This document shows positions 23,829 through 33,165 of a DNA stretch of 64,000 nucleotides, one piece after another. How positions within the stretch are numbered: the first letter of the stretch is position 1; the number at the start of each line of letters is the position of its first letter. Source of the DNA: JABMMZ01 sp964438995 (GTDB lineage: Bacteria > Bacteroidota > Bacteroidia > NS11-12g > UBA955); assembly GCA_964438995.1 (NCBI GenBank), contig CAYTMQ010000003.1, positions 1 through 64,000 of the forward strand, written 5' to 3'. The translations under genes and the position numbers were made by a program. The notes beneath the pieces were generated by a model. The model searched no databases and had not been told where the DNA came from. It saw only the letters and a list, made by a program, of their open reading frames with translations.

Positions 23829-24533
23829 TTACTTCTTAGCAATTAAAAATAACCAAGGCGATGCAAGGCTATTAGGTTCAAAATATTTTGATTTTAAATC
23901 AGGGTGTTCAACCATTTTTGTCAATGTAAATCCTGCCTTGATAATTTCATTGATTATCGTGGACAAATTCCAATTGAAATCAGTAAACTCAACAGGGCTT
24001 TTGTCGGGTTGTTTCATATACACTTGATATTCCGTTGTGTTTTCTAAATAACTAAAGCTGTTGTGGTTGAGAGATGTGTAATAGTGTCCGAATGGATATT
24101 GCAAAAAGCAAGGATGCGTAATTACAACAACAAGGTTTCCGTCATTCTTCAATGCTGCATAATTGTCTTTGAAAATCTCTCTTATTCCTTCAATATTAGG
24201 CACACACATCAATACAGATGTTTGCACTACAACGTCATAATAATTTTCACGGATTTTGTTTTTGTCTTTTATCGGAACAACAATATTGCTGATATTCCAT
24301 TGCTGATATTCGTCTATTACATCAGGATTTATGTCGTAAAGTGAAATCTCGGTATTTTCTTTTGTCAGAGAAGCCAAATAACCACTTCCACAACCATAAT
24401 CAAGCAATTTTTCAGGGCTTAAATCATTTATTATTTGAGCTACATGCGGCAATAGAATATCCCTTTCCACATTGTCAATTTTGTGAAAATCGGCTGCCTC
24501 TGTTGTCCAATATGTATTTACGCCTTGTGCCAT
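23829..24533 (-). CDS. Class I SAM-dependent methyltransferase (first of a tandem pair)
   Basis: The 234-residue protein has motif I LLDYGCGSGYL (about 43-53), SLYDINPDVIDEY for SAM ribose contact and a shared HPCFLQYPFGHYY block with the next gene. Its stop abuts the next start and its own start overlaps the permease gene by 16 bases, so translation is coupled throughout. A transporter flanked by its own methyltransferases suggests that the imported or sensed compound is modified by methylation; this is inference. Confidence 0.85.
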   Translation of the reverse strand: MAQGVNTYWTTEAADFHKIDNVERDILLPHVAQIINDLSPEKLLDYGCGSGYLASLTKENTEISLYDINPDVIDEYQQWNISNIVVPIKDKNKIRENYYDVVVQTSVLMCVPNIEGIREIFKDNYAALKNDGNLVVVITHPCFLQYPFGHYYTSLNHNSFSYLENTTEYQVYMKQPDKSPVEFTDFNWNLSTIINEIIKAGFTLTKMVEHPDLKSKYFEPNSLASPWLFLIAKK

Positions 24534-25258
24534 TTGCCAAATTTTCGTTCTATTAAATTGATAAAGAGAAAAACAGCACCGCCAAGAAATGCTGAAAGCA
24601 GCAAAGAACTCATCATTAAATCGGGTTCTAATCTTTTAGCTGCCAAAAACAAGTTTTTTCCAAGTCCAATTTCTGCACCGTTAAACTCGGCTACAATTGC
24701 TCCAATCACCGCCAGCGTTGCACTTATTTTTAGTCCTGCCATAATACTTGGCATAGCCAACGGGAAATACACATTGCGTATGCGTGTCCATGTATCGGCA
24801 TTGTATATGTGCATAAGTTCGTGTATGTTTTGGCTAATGGCTTTGTAGCCCTGTGCAAAGTTTACGAATATGGGAAAGAAGCACATTAAAGCCGCCATTG
24901 CAATTTTAGAACCCAAGCCAATACCCAACAAAATGATAAAAAACGGTGCTAATACAATTAAAGGAATTACCTGTGATGTTATCATTATAGGTAATACAAA
25001 ATCCATGAGTTTAGGAAAGTAAAAGCAAAGTATCATCACGCCAAAACTGAATATCGTTGCTATCAGTAAACCTGCAACGGCTTCTATCAGGGTGGTTTGT
25101 GTTGCCTGTAAAAGTGCGGTGTGGTTTTGCCCGAAATAATCCGCTACCAAAGACGGTGAAGAAAGCAATAATCTCACTGTTTGACTTGTGCTGCCAAAAT
25201 ACTGCCATGCTGCCAACAGCAGCACACTAAGCAATATGTATAGTATCTTGTTTTTCAT
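24518..25258 (-). CDS. ABC transporter permease (NitT/TauT/ThiX type)
   Basis: The 246-residue integral membrane protein has about six hydrophobic helices, starting with ILYILLSVLLLAAWQYFG. The EAA-type cytoplasmic loop (YNADTWTRIRNVYFPLAMPSIMAGLKISATLAVIGAIVAEF) contacts the ATPase. This is the permease class that pairs with NMT1/THI5-like binding proteins. It overlaps the ATPase gene by 32 bases and the methyltransferase gene by 16. Confidence 0.9.
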   Translation of the reverse strand: MKNKILYILLSVLLLAAWQYFGSTSQTVRLLLSSPSLVADYFGQNHTALLQATQTTLIEAVAGLLIATIFSFGVMILCFYFPKLMDFVLPIMITSQVIPLIVLAPFFIILLGIGLGSKIAMAALMCFFPIFVNFAQGYKAISQNIHELMHIYNADTWTRIRNVYFPLAMPSIMAGLKISATLAVIGAIVAEFNGAEIGLGKNLFLAAKRLEPDLMMSSLLLSAFLGGAVFLFINLIERKFGKWHKA

Positions 25259-26036
25259 TTTTTCTATTTTGTCCGTTCATTATGGCATCTTGTATCGGTA
25301 ACATATAACTTTCGTAAACGCTGTTCATATATCCCGAAATATTGTTTACACGCTGCATAATAGAATAATCGCTTTTAATTTCTTTTCGGGTTTCAATGCC
25401 GCCAAAACTGTTCATCACAATTACATGGTCTGCCAACAGTAATGCTTCCTGCACATCATGCGTTACCACCACTACCGTAGTAGCTGTTTCTTCTCTTAAT
25501 TTTTCCAATTCTACATACAGTTTACTTTTCCAAGCAATGTCTAAAGCCGAAAATGGTTCGTCTAACAACAATAATTCAGGATTGGTGCTAAAGCTGCGAG
25601 CCAACGCAACTCTTGTTTTCATTCCACCTGAAAGTTGTTTGGGTAAATAGTTGCTATATTCTTCCAGTCCAACGGCTTTAATCAGTTTGTTTGTTTTCTG
25701 CTCGTTGGCGTTGCCTTTTATTTTTAAAGGCAGTTCTATGTTCTGCTTTACCGTCAAATGCGGCATAAGTGTAGCTTCCTGAAACATAAAAGCCAGTTTT
25801 CCTGCTTGGCGGTATTGGTCAGGCGTTAAGTCTTTTATTGAAATGTCGCCCTGCAAACTGTTGCCTTTTGCGTTGGGCAAAATGCCCGAAAGAATACGCA
25901 GCAATGTAGATTTTCCGCAACCCGAAGCCCCTACAATAGCCAAAGTTTCGCCTTTGGGCAATGAAAAGGAAATGTCATTTAGCACCGGCATTCCTTCGGT
26001 GTAGGCGAAATTGATATGTTGGCTGCTTATAAACAC
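25227..26036 (-). CDS. ABC transporter ATP-binding protein (NitT/TauT/ThiZ type)
   Basis: The 269-residue ATPase has every canonical motif: Walker A GASGCGKST (36-44), Q-loop FQEA (Gln86), signature LSGGM (135-139), Walker B LLLLDEP (155-161) and the switch His193 (VTHDVQEAL). It should drive import with the permease and lipoprotein encoded downstream. It is the first gene of the ten-gene operon and begins 55 bases after the end of the Argonaute gene on the same strand. The operon promoter could lie in that short gap, inside the Argonaute gene, or far upstream. Confidence 0.92.
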   Translation of the reverse strand: MFISSQHINFAYTEGMPVLNDISFSLPKGETLAIVGASGCGKSTLLRILSGILPNAKGNSLQGDISIKDLTPDQYRQAGKLAFMFQEATLMPHLTVKQNIELPLKIKGNANEQKTNKLIKAVGLEEYSNYLPKQLSGGMKTRVALARSFSTNPELLLLDEPFSALDIAWKSKLYVELEKLREETATTVVVVTHDVQEALLLADHVIVMNSFGGIETRKEIKSDYSIMQRVNNISGYMNSVYESYMLPIQDAIMNGQNRKNEKQDTIHIA

Positions 26037-26091
26037 TTTATCGCTTTTACGTTGTCAAAATTATTATCAAGGGAATTATCCGAAATTATCC

Positions 26092-28152
26092 CTACAAAAA
26101 CCAAAGGTTATCCTTACCATACTGCGGTATTTCATCGCCATCAAAATGGGGGGCTATCTGAGCCACCATCTCGGGGTATTTGATGGTTACCGGTAAGTTT
26201 TGTTGCCTTACTGATTTCCAATACATACGGCTGAACTGATATACCTGGTCTATGAGTTCCTTTACCACTTTGGTTTCTGTTAATTGTGTTTTGTCGGTAC
26301 AATCAATCTTTAACTTGATCGGGAAGGGGTATCCATCATTCTTATTGAAACCGGCAGCTGAGTAACGGGTATTGTTGCAAAGCAAATACCTGTTTTCTCC
26401 AATATGCACATAGGTGCCACTCATTGGCATTAGTTCCGGCCAGTTTCTATCGAACAAAACGATGTCTTCGGATTCTGTTTTGTTGATGGTGACTACAAAA
26501 ACCGGTATATCCAGCCCTAAATCGGCCAAAGCCCTTTCAATGGGTTCAAGCTCCTTCTCATTCATGGTTTTGTAGAAATGAATGATTAACCTGTCGGGAC
26601 TGTTGTTTACTGTAGCGTAATCTCTGATGGCTCTGGAAATGGAACCTGCCAATACATCCACTTCATGCTTCATAAAGTACTCAAAGCGATTGAATCCGCC
26701 TGTGTTGTTGAAACTGAATGCTGAGCCAATGTATTGCACATCGGTTGCTATATGCTTAAATGCTCCTACTCCAACAATGAGTTCATTCTTAATTGGGGTA
26801 TTCAAACGCCAGGGAATGCCGTCTAACTTAGCCAGTATGGCTACAGCAATATTGGGCAAACTGTACACATAGTTTTCACCCTGTTCTATTACCTTATTGG
26901 CTTCAATGCACTGGGAGGTAATTCTGCGTTTAAGCAATAGTTCTTTCACTTTGTAGTAAATCTCCCTTTTCTGCAGGTCGGCTTCGTACTTATTGTATGG
27001 GGTAATGTAAATGGCAATGTATTTCACATCTGGGTCAATGGTACGCTGTGATAGTTTCTGCTCAATTTCTGCTACAGGATTCTCTTTGTCAGTAAAGGCT
27101 ATGCTGAATCCTTCACTGGTGTGAAACAGAACCTTGGAAAAATCAAACAAGCCTTTGAAGAATTTCAGCCCGGTCTGGAAATAGGTTTTCAGCTTCTTAG
27201 CCGTTTCTATATCATCCCGATGCACTATAAAAAACAAATGCACTTTATTGTATGGGGCTTTTTTGAATGGGCCATACGTTTTAACCCCATTGAAGGGCAC
27301 AATATCTTGACCCGTACCAAATGCCAATTTATTGCTATCGGGTGAAGTGTAGTTTAATCTTGTTGTGTTTACAGGCAAAAAGCCGGTGGTATGTAATGGA
27401 ATGAACTCACGGAATAAAGCGGTGTCTAAATAATCCTTATAGAATTTCTCTATGTTCATCAGGTATTCGGTGTATCTGTTGTGGCGGGGCGGGGCTTCCG
27501 CAGGAAAGCCCATAGCAGCTTTTAACCTGCGGCCTAAAACAGGGAATGCCTTTTTGTAATCTATGTCTTCCTTTTTCTCCAGGGTTTCATATTTCCAAAG
27601 CTGGTTTTCATACAGCACCCAATTGAAATTCTCGGGGGCAATATCCTGAATGAGCACAGCGATACTTTTTTTACTTACCCTTGATTTGCCATCGTAAGAC
27701 AAATGAATCTCTGGGAAATTGGTTACCGTACACAGCTGGACCTTTAAGGTGTATTTATCAAACACATTATACTGTGCGTTTGATTCCTTTGGTACGGGTA
27801 GCCAAATTTGATTCTCCTTTATGAAGCCAACCTTAACAATCTTGTCTTTTACTTTACGGAAATAATATCCAATCTGCTTGTTGTAAAAACGCTTTACAAG
27901 GTCGGGATTGTCGGTTTTGAAATCTATATCCAGAGGCGTGAAGCCATCCGCTTCACCGGTATAGGCACATGAAATAAACTCTTTTGCTGGGTTAGAAAGC
28001 ACCTGAGGGAATACAGATGCAATTTGCTTTGGGAATAATGACCTGTGAATACGTGGATACTTCTCCTGTTCTTCTTCATGAAAATAAAAAGTTACCGGCT
28101 GCTTTGGCCAGTCAAAAGTGAGTATGTTGAAGAATAGGTTTTGTTCTTGCAT
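26092..28152 (-). CDS. Long prokaryotic Argonaute with apparently inactive PIWI domain
   Basis: At 686 residues this has long-pAgo length. The MID-PIWI half is clear: YIAIYITPYNK…YYKVKELLLKRRITSQCIEANKV (about 378-421, the 5'-end-binding region) and NIAVAILAKLDGIPWRL (434-450). The PIWI strands are ELIVGVGAF (457-465) and DRLIIHFYKTMNEKELEPI (520-538), and LPVTIKYPEMVAQIA (653-667) comes near the end. Where active proteins have G-I-D the sequence has G-V-G (Gly463), and where they have H-R-D-G it has H-F-Y-K (Tyr527). Two catalytic Asp residues are thus missing and guided cleavage is unlikely. Guide-directed binding with another protein as effector is the usual explanation for such variants. 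It follows the type III restriction genes by 46 bases on the same strand. Confidence 0.8.
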   Translation of the reverse strand: MQEQNLFFNILTFDWPKQPVTFYFHEEEQEKYPRIHRSLFPKQIASVFPQVLSNPAKEFISCAYTGEADGFTPLDIDFKTDNPDLVKRFYNKQIGYYFRKVKDKIVKVGFIKENQIWLPVPKESNAQYNVFDKYTLKVQLCTVTNFPEIHLSYDGKSRVSKKSIAVLIQDIAPENFNWVLYENQLWKYETLEKKEDIDYKKAFPVLGRRLKAAMGFPAEAPPRHNRYTEYLMNIEKFYKDYLDTALFREFIPLHTTGFLPVNTTRLNYTSPDSNKLAFGTGQDIVPFNGVKTYGPFKKAPYNKVHLFFIVHRDDIETAKKLKTYFQTGLKFFKGLFDFSKVLFHTSEGFSIAFTDKENPVAEIEQKLSQRTIDPDVKYIAIYITPYNKYEADLQKREIYYKVKELLLKRRITSQCIEANKVIEQGENYVYSLPNIAVAILAKLDGIPWRLNTPIKNELIVGVGAFKHIATDVQYIGSAFSFNNTGGFNRFEYFMKHEVDVLAGSISRAIRDYATVNNSPDRLIIHFYKTMNEKELEPIERALADLGLDIPVFVVTINKTESEDIVLFDRNWPELMPMSGTYVHIGENRYLLCNNTRYSAAGFNKNDGYPFPIKLKIDCTDKTQLTETKVVKELIDQVYQFSRMYWKSVRQQNLPVTIKYPEMVAQIAPHFDGDEIPQYGKDNLWFL

Positions 28153-28198
28153 AGTACTTTATGAATTTTACTTTTTAGCAATTCGTCATGTTACCCCC

Positions 28199-31153
28199 TT
28201 AGTTGAGAACCTCATCAATTATTTGCCTTATTTTCTTGTTATTTAATTGGGTTTGAAACTCTACTTTGTAGCCATCAATAGTTAATTGTGTAAAGAACAC
28301 CTTCGCACAATCTATTTTCGCTTGTTCAATTCCTCTGAGAGAAGTTTGATTTTCTACATCTTTTGTTTCAACAATTACGTTCAGAATTTTTTCTCCATTA
28401 TCCTTTTTGATTACATACATAAAATCAGGGCTGTATGACTGACCTGTGATAGTAGGGATAGCAATACTGCTCTTAGGGATTTTGCCGTAAACAATTATTT
28501 CTTGAATACCATCTACCAACAGATTGTCTTTTTCCAACGGAGAATCGAAAGCATATACATCATATAGATATTTTGCAGATGGGGTGCCCTCAATGAATTT
28601 TGTTCCTATTACCCCTTGTGTAATTTCGGATTTGGGCGTGCCATCTGAAAAAGTGAGTGCAGTTGCTTTTACAGGAAGGTTTGCCTTGGAATAACTGAAC
28701 CTACCACTCAATTTTTCCACCTTCCAATCATGAAAGAGTTTTACAAAATTGGCAGCACTTTGCTCATTGATTCTATCGGGCAAAATGTTGTTTTCTTTTG
28801 CATACTCAGCTAAAACAGTATGAAGCAGTTGAATGGATAAATTCGTTTGGCGGCTGATACGCTTTAAAAACTCATTATACGGCACTGGTTTGCTTATCTT
28901 AAACTGTACCCCTGTATCCTCATTCACTGTGGCCCTTGAGCCAGTTGTATTCAATTCTTCCCGCCTGCTGGTAATGTACGTATCTGAGAAAACACCGTTT
29001 TTGAGCAACCCCAACAACTCATTAAAGAGGAAGTTATCCTGTTCAACTCTCTCATAGTGCAAAATGTATTTGCTGTTTATTTCTTCCCACAAGGTTTTTA
29101 ATTCATCATATACCGCTTTCCTTATTTTTATTTTTCGTTCCTTCTTTTTGTTGCGGTCTACTACTTTTCCTTGCTGCAAGCCTACGGTAAACTCAGGATA
29201 CTCTTCAAAGAATGAATCAATATTATCGGCTTTAATGTTCTTATTGCGGTCAATGTATTTTTTTGTGAGTAGCTCAACAAACAAATCATCAACATCCATA
29301 TTCCGTTTAGCTGCTACTTCAGCTAATTTTTCATCAGTGATGGTGAAGCCCTGTGGTAAATCGCCATTAATTTCTTTCACTAATTCTTCAGCAAAGTCTG
29401 CTTCCGTAAAATCAATAACATAATTCAATTTAAAATCTTCATTAGAAATACGGTTGCCAAATTCATCTACCGGCAAACGCAAACCTCTTCCTACTTCCTG
29501 TATTTTGCTGTTTTCGCTGCCGCTGCTTCTCAGTTTGGCAATGGTGAAAACATTTGGATTGTCCCATCCTTCTTTTAATGTCCACTTAGAAAAAAGGAAC
29601 CTACGTGTATTAAACTTACCTTGTTCATCTTTGATGGCAAGCAGTTTCTTTTTCTCATACAATATTTCCTGTACTTCCTGGGCTATCGCCTCGTCAGAAC
29701 TGCTATTATCCTGCGAAAAATATCCTGCATGAGTAGCATTCAAATCTGCTTTTGAGGCCAGTAAATAGTCCTTGTAATCCTGCTCCTGCTCATTCAGGGT
29801 TGGCAGTACAGCATCTATTTTTTCTAACAGCAAACGTTCAAATGCTTCTTTCAGATAAGGTTGCTTTTCCTGCCCTTCATTTATCCTATACGAATAAATG
29901 TCATCTATAAAAAACAGGGCTAATGTTTTAATCTTATTGTTCCTTGTAAAGTTGGTGCGTTCTGTTTCAAAATGGCGTTCCAGTGCCAGACGAATCATGC
30001 TTTCCTGATAGGAGGTAGAATAGATATCTGTGCTAAATTCTTCACCAGTAGACTTTACCTGACCGTTAGACAACTCGACAGTACTCGTAGAAATTCCTTC
30101 TATGATGACACCTTCTAATTCAGTAGCTATTAAACCTAAGGAATCGCCTTTCTTTAATTCAAATGATCTTGTTGGGCCTCCTTGCTGAATAAGATTAAAC
30201 TTTACAGCTGTTTTGCTTTGAATACTCATAATCTTCACCTTATCCTGCCTTTGGCTAACAGGCTCAAAGTGTTCTTTGGCAATACCCTTAATCAGGTTTT
30301 GGTTAAATGCCTGAAATGAGTTCAAATCATACAGCAGGTTGTGATAGTCTTTCCTTTTAATTTTATTTCTCCCTCTGCCTGTTTCTATCTCAGGGAAGGT
30401 TGCTCCCAAACGAATGATGGCTTGCGGACAAATATTCTTTTCGATAAACTCGTATGCCTTTTGTGTTTTACTAAAACGATGTGGTTCATCAATAATTACA
30501 AATGGCTTTGTTGCTTTAATGCCTTCAATGGGTTTATAAAAACCCTCCACACCATAATCGTAGCTATCCGTAAGGAGTTTGGAAGTGCCGCCTAACAAAC
30601 TCATATTGGTGAGCAATACATAGATTTTATTGGTATTTTGGCTGCTACCTGCAACAAACTCTCTTACTACACCCGGAAAGTAGTTTTTGCCTTTTTTCTT
30701 TTTAGTTGCTTCCAGCACCAATACATCCAATTCTGTTCCGTATCCACATTGGTCTTTGAAATGCCGTTTGGTATAGCCATCCTGCATAAACTGTTTAGCA
30801 CCTGCTTTAATGGCAAGTGTGGGCACTACTACAATGAATTTATTTATACCATAGCGTTTGTGAAGCTCAAACATGGCAGCCGTGTACACATAGGTTTTAC
30901 CCGTACCGGTTTCCATTTTGATATCCAGATTGAGGTAGCTGCCTATTTCATTAAATGCTTTGTACTCAGCCGCTATGTTATTGTCTTTTTGAACCTGTGC
31001 TATATTGGTCATCAATGCCTGCCTGTCTAACAACAGCGTAGGGTTTTGATAATATAGACTGTTCTTTTGCACTACATCCGGACTGAGCACATTGGCTATG
31101 GCCGTGTACGCTTTTACCTGATGGGGCAAATCATTTTTTAATATCAGTTCCAT
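28199..31153 (-). CDS. Type III restriction endonuclease subunit (Res)
   Basis: The 984-residue protein is an SF2 translocase fused to a nuclease. Walker A METGTGKT (80-87), the DEAD-type motif II FVIIDEPHRF, motif III-like RLGATF and motif VI-like QEVGRGLRLP are visible. The C-terminal PD-(D/E)XK nuclease shows SPDFMYV (Asp910) and VETK (Glu929, Lys931). Together with Mod it should cut DNA that lacks methylation on one strand of a short asymmetric site, after ATP-driven communication between two sites. It starts 5 bases after the Mod gene. Confidence 0.93.
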   Translation of the reverse strand: MELILKNDLPHQVKAYTAIANVLSPDVVQKNSLYYQNPTLLLDRQALMTNIAQVQKDNNIAAEYKAFNEIGSYLNLDIKMETGTGKTYVYTAAMFELHKRYGINKFIVVVPTLAIKAGAKQFMQDGYTKRHFKDQCGYGTELDVLVLEATKKKKGKNYFPGVVREFVAGSSQNTNKIYVLLTNMSLLGGTSKLLTDSYDYGVEGFYKPIEGIKATKPFVIIDEPHRFSKTQKAYEFIEKNICPQAIIRLGATFPEIETGRGRNKIKRKDYHNLLYDLNSFQAFNQNLIKGIAKEHFEPVSQRQDKVKIMSIQSKTAVKFNLIQQGGPTRSFELKKGDSLGLIATELEGVIIEGISTSTVELSNGQVKSTGEEFSTDIYSTSYQESMIRLALERHFETERTNFTRNNKIKTLALFFIDDIYSYRINEGQEKQPYLKEAFERLLLEKIDAVLPTLNEQEQDYKDYLLASKADLNATHAGYFSQDNSSSDEAIAQEVQEILYEKKKLLAIKDEQGKFNTRRFLFSKWTLKEGWDNPNVFTIAKLRSSGSENSKIQEVGRGLRLPVDEFGNRISNEDFKLNYVIDFTEADFAEELVKEINGDLPQGFTITDEKLAEVAAKRNMDVDDLFVELLTKKYIDRNKNIKADNIDSFFEEYPEFTVGLQQGKVVDRNKKKERKIKIRKAVYDELKTLWEEINSKYILHYERVEQDNFLFNELLGLLKNGVFSDTYITSRREELNTTGSRATVNEDTGVQFKISKPVPYNEFLKRISRQTNLSIQLLHTVLAEYAKENNILPDRINEQSAANFVKLFHDWKVEKLSGRFSYSKANLPVKATALTFSDGTPKSEITQGVIGTKFIEGTPSAKYLYDVYAFDSPLEKDNLLVDGIQEIIVYGKIPKSSIAIPTITGQSYSPDFMYVIKKDNGEKILNVIVETKDVENQTSLRGIEQAKIDCAKVFFTQLTIDGYKVEFQTQLNNKKIRQIIDEVLN

Positions 31154-31158
31154 AGCTG

Positions 31159-33129
31159 TTAGTACCTTACGGTAAAGTTGATTTTTAAATTCTTCTCTCC
31201 ATCGTTGAGGATACGAAGGTTTTTCTCTATCATTTCATTGATGCTCCAATCAGGGAAGCTATAGCCAAACAACACCATATTCTCCGGATTGAAGTGTCCT
31301 TCTGCATCATACTTACTCAGCAAGGCTTTCATGCTTTCCAGTGTAAAGCCCGGGTCAATTAAATACAAATGTTTTTGACAATAGTAAGCGGTATAACCAG
31401 CAAGGTCAATGGCTTCTGCCTGTACGGTAAGGCCATAGCCATCTGCATTAAGCCATGTAGTTAAAATGGTTGGCTTACCAAATTCTTCCATGATGGTGGT
31501 ATCTGCCAACAAGCCCGCTTTATCAAAACTATCCAACTTGTCTAATGTGTTTTGATTAGGCTCTTGCAGGATGTAATGTTTGAAGCCCAAATCCAGTTCT
31601 TTATCAGGATATGCTTCTTTTATTTTAGCCGCTGCCCGTTTTATGCGTTCAATACCGATATAGTCAAGGGTTGTTGGCAGCCCTTGTTCCGCTAAATACT
31701 TATATGCATTCTTTGTTACATTTGACTTCGAGTTTTCGTCCAACGAAACATTAATTTGACAGGCCAAAAACTGTCTATTAATACCATCTTTGGCATTTTG
31801 CTCGAAAACAGCATTCGCAAATGAACCTGATCCTGAGAAAAAATCCAACAAAATATCGCTTTCTGAATTTGATCCCATCTCTATTAACTTCTGCAGCATT
31901 TCTACGGACTTCGGAAAATCAAATAACTTCTTGCCGTCAAAAAGCTGTTTAAGTAAAAGAGTGCCCTTTTCTGAATTGTCTTCCTTGCCATTCCAAACGG
32001 AACGAGCCATTTTGGTTTTTTTACGGTACTTCTCAACTATCATATAGCCGCCATCTTCCATTTCTTTGGCAGCAATATTTGTATTGAGATTCTCTAATGC
32101 CTTGTCTTTACCCCATCTCCAAACTGTGTCAACGCCCTGCGATTCCTTTGGATACAACTCTTCGTAGCCTTCTGTTTTTGTTAAGGTTATTTCTAATAAA
32201 TCATTGTCCAATTTCTTCTGTGTATTAATGTAAAACGGATAATATAAATTTGGACGATTCTCTTTGTTAAATGCAATATTCCGGTTTCTCAATTCTCGTA
32301 ATTCAAAACCACTTACTTCATCATTGAACGGAAATACTTTATCTTTTTCAAATAGGTCATTTATTTCAGCTAAAAATGTTCTTCGATAACAAATCAAATA
32401 CTCATGCATTCTTGCGATACCTCCATAGTCACGACCACGAGGATTATTTACAAGAGTAATTTGTCCTGCAAAATTTTCTTCCCCAAAAACATCATCACAA
32501 AGTAGTTTCAGGTTTGACTGTTCATTGTCGTCAATGGAAATAAAAATTACGCCATCATCTTTCAATAAATCTTTGGCCAGCAGCAGGCGGCTGTACATGA
32601 ACATCAGCCATGCACTGTGAGAGGCAGAACCCCGTTTGGTAAGGTCTAAAATGCGGTCGGCTTCTTCTTCGCTAACGCTTAGCTTTTCCTGCAAGTTTTC
32701 TTTGGTATAATTAAAATTATCAGCATACACAAAGCCATCACTGCCTGTATTGTAGGGTGGGTCAATGTAGATGCATTTGATAGCACCGCTGTATGATTTA
32801 AGTAAGTGCTTTAAACTGTCAAGGTTATCGCCACTGATATAGATGTTTTCACTGTTGGCATTTTCCGGCAACTTGTTATGTGCCTCATTGGGCTGAATAA
32901 CGGTGGTGGTTTCGGTACTGGCCAGCAACTTGGCATAACTCTTACCTAAAAACTTCAATTCGTACCCTTCATTGACCACATTAGCAGTAGTAGCAATTTC
33001 GGTCTTAAACCGTTCCACATCAAATGAACCATCCACCTTAAAGCAGGCAGGGAAATGTTCTTTCAACACTGCCAGTTGCTTGCTGTTGGGCGTGGTGTTT
33101 TCGTTTTGTTGTATGCTGTCCTTTATCAT
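31159..33129 (-). CDS. Type III DNA adenine methyltransferase subunit (Mod)
   Basis: The 656-residue protein has the beta-class order of amino-methyltransferase motifs: the catalytic DPPYNTG (123-129) precedes the SAM-binding FSGSG (431-435). The middle variable part is the likely target-recognition domain, and DDGVIFISIDDNEQ is a typical core segment. It methylates adenine at N6 in the recognition sequence and gives Res its specificity. No simple-sequence repeat suggestive of phase variation was seen within it. It is preceded by the AbiEii-like gene (36 bases). Confidence 0.93.
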   Translation of the reverse strand: MIKDSIQQNENTTPNSKQLAVLKEHFPACFKVDGSFDVERFKTEIATTANVVNEGYELKFLGKSYAKLLASTETTTVIQPNEAHNKLPENANSENIYISGDNLDSLKHLLKSYSGAIKCIYIDPPYNTGSDGFVYADNFNYTKENLQEKLSVSEEEADRILDLTKRGSASHSAWLMFMYSRLLLAKDLLKDDGVIFISIDDNEQSNLKLLCDDVFGEENFAGQITLVNNPRGRDYGGIARMHEYLICYRRTFLAEINDLFEKDKVFPFNDEVSGFELRELRNRNIAFNKENRPNLYYPFYINTQKKLDNDLLEITLTKTEGYEELYPKESQGVDTVWRWGKDKALENLNTNIAAKEMEDGGYMIVEKYRKKTKMARSVWNGKEDNSEKGTLLLKQLFDGKKLFDFPKSVEMLQKLIEMGSNSESDILLDFFSGSGSFANAVFEQNAKDGINRQFLACQINVSLDENSKSNVTKNAYKYLAEQGLPTTLDYIGIERIKRAAAKIKEAYPDKELDLGFKHYILQEPNQNTLDKLDSFDKAGLLADTTIMEEFGKPTILTTWLNADGYGLTVQAEAIDLAGYTAYYCQKHLYLIDPGFTLESMKALLSKYDAEGHFNPENMVLFGYSFPDWSINEMIEKNLRILNDGEKNLKINFTVRY

Positions 33130-33165
33130 TTGCTTTGGTATTTTCTGTTTGTTGTTAATTTATTT

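Noticed and set aside
26092..28152. Reading the Argonaute as a catalytically active guide-directed nuclease
   Set aside because: The two positions aligned by eye to catalytic Asp are Gly463 and Tyr527; without them slicing is not expected.
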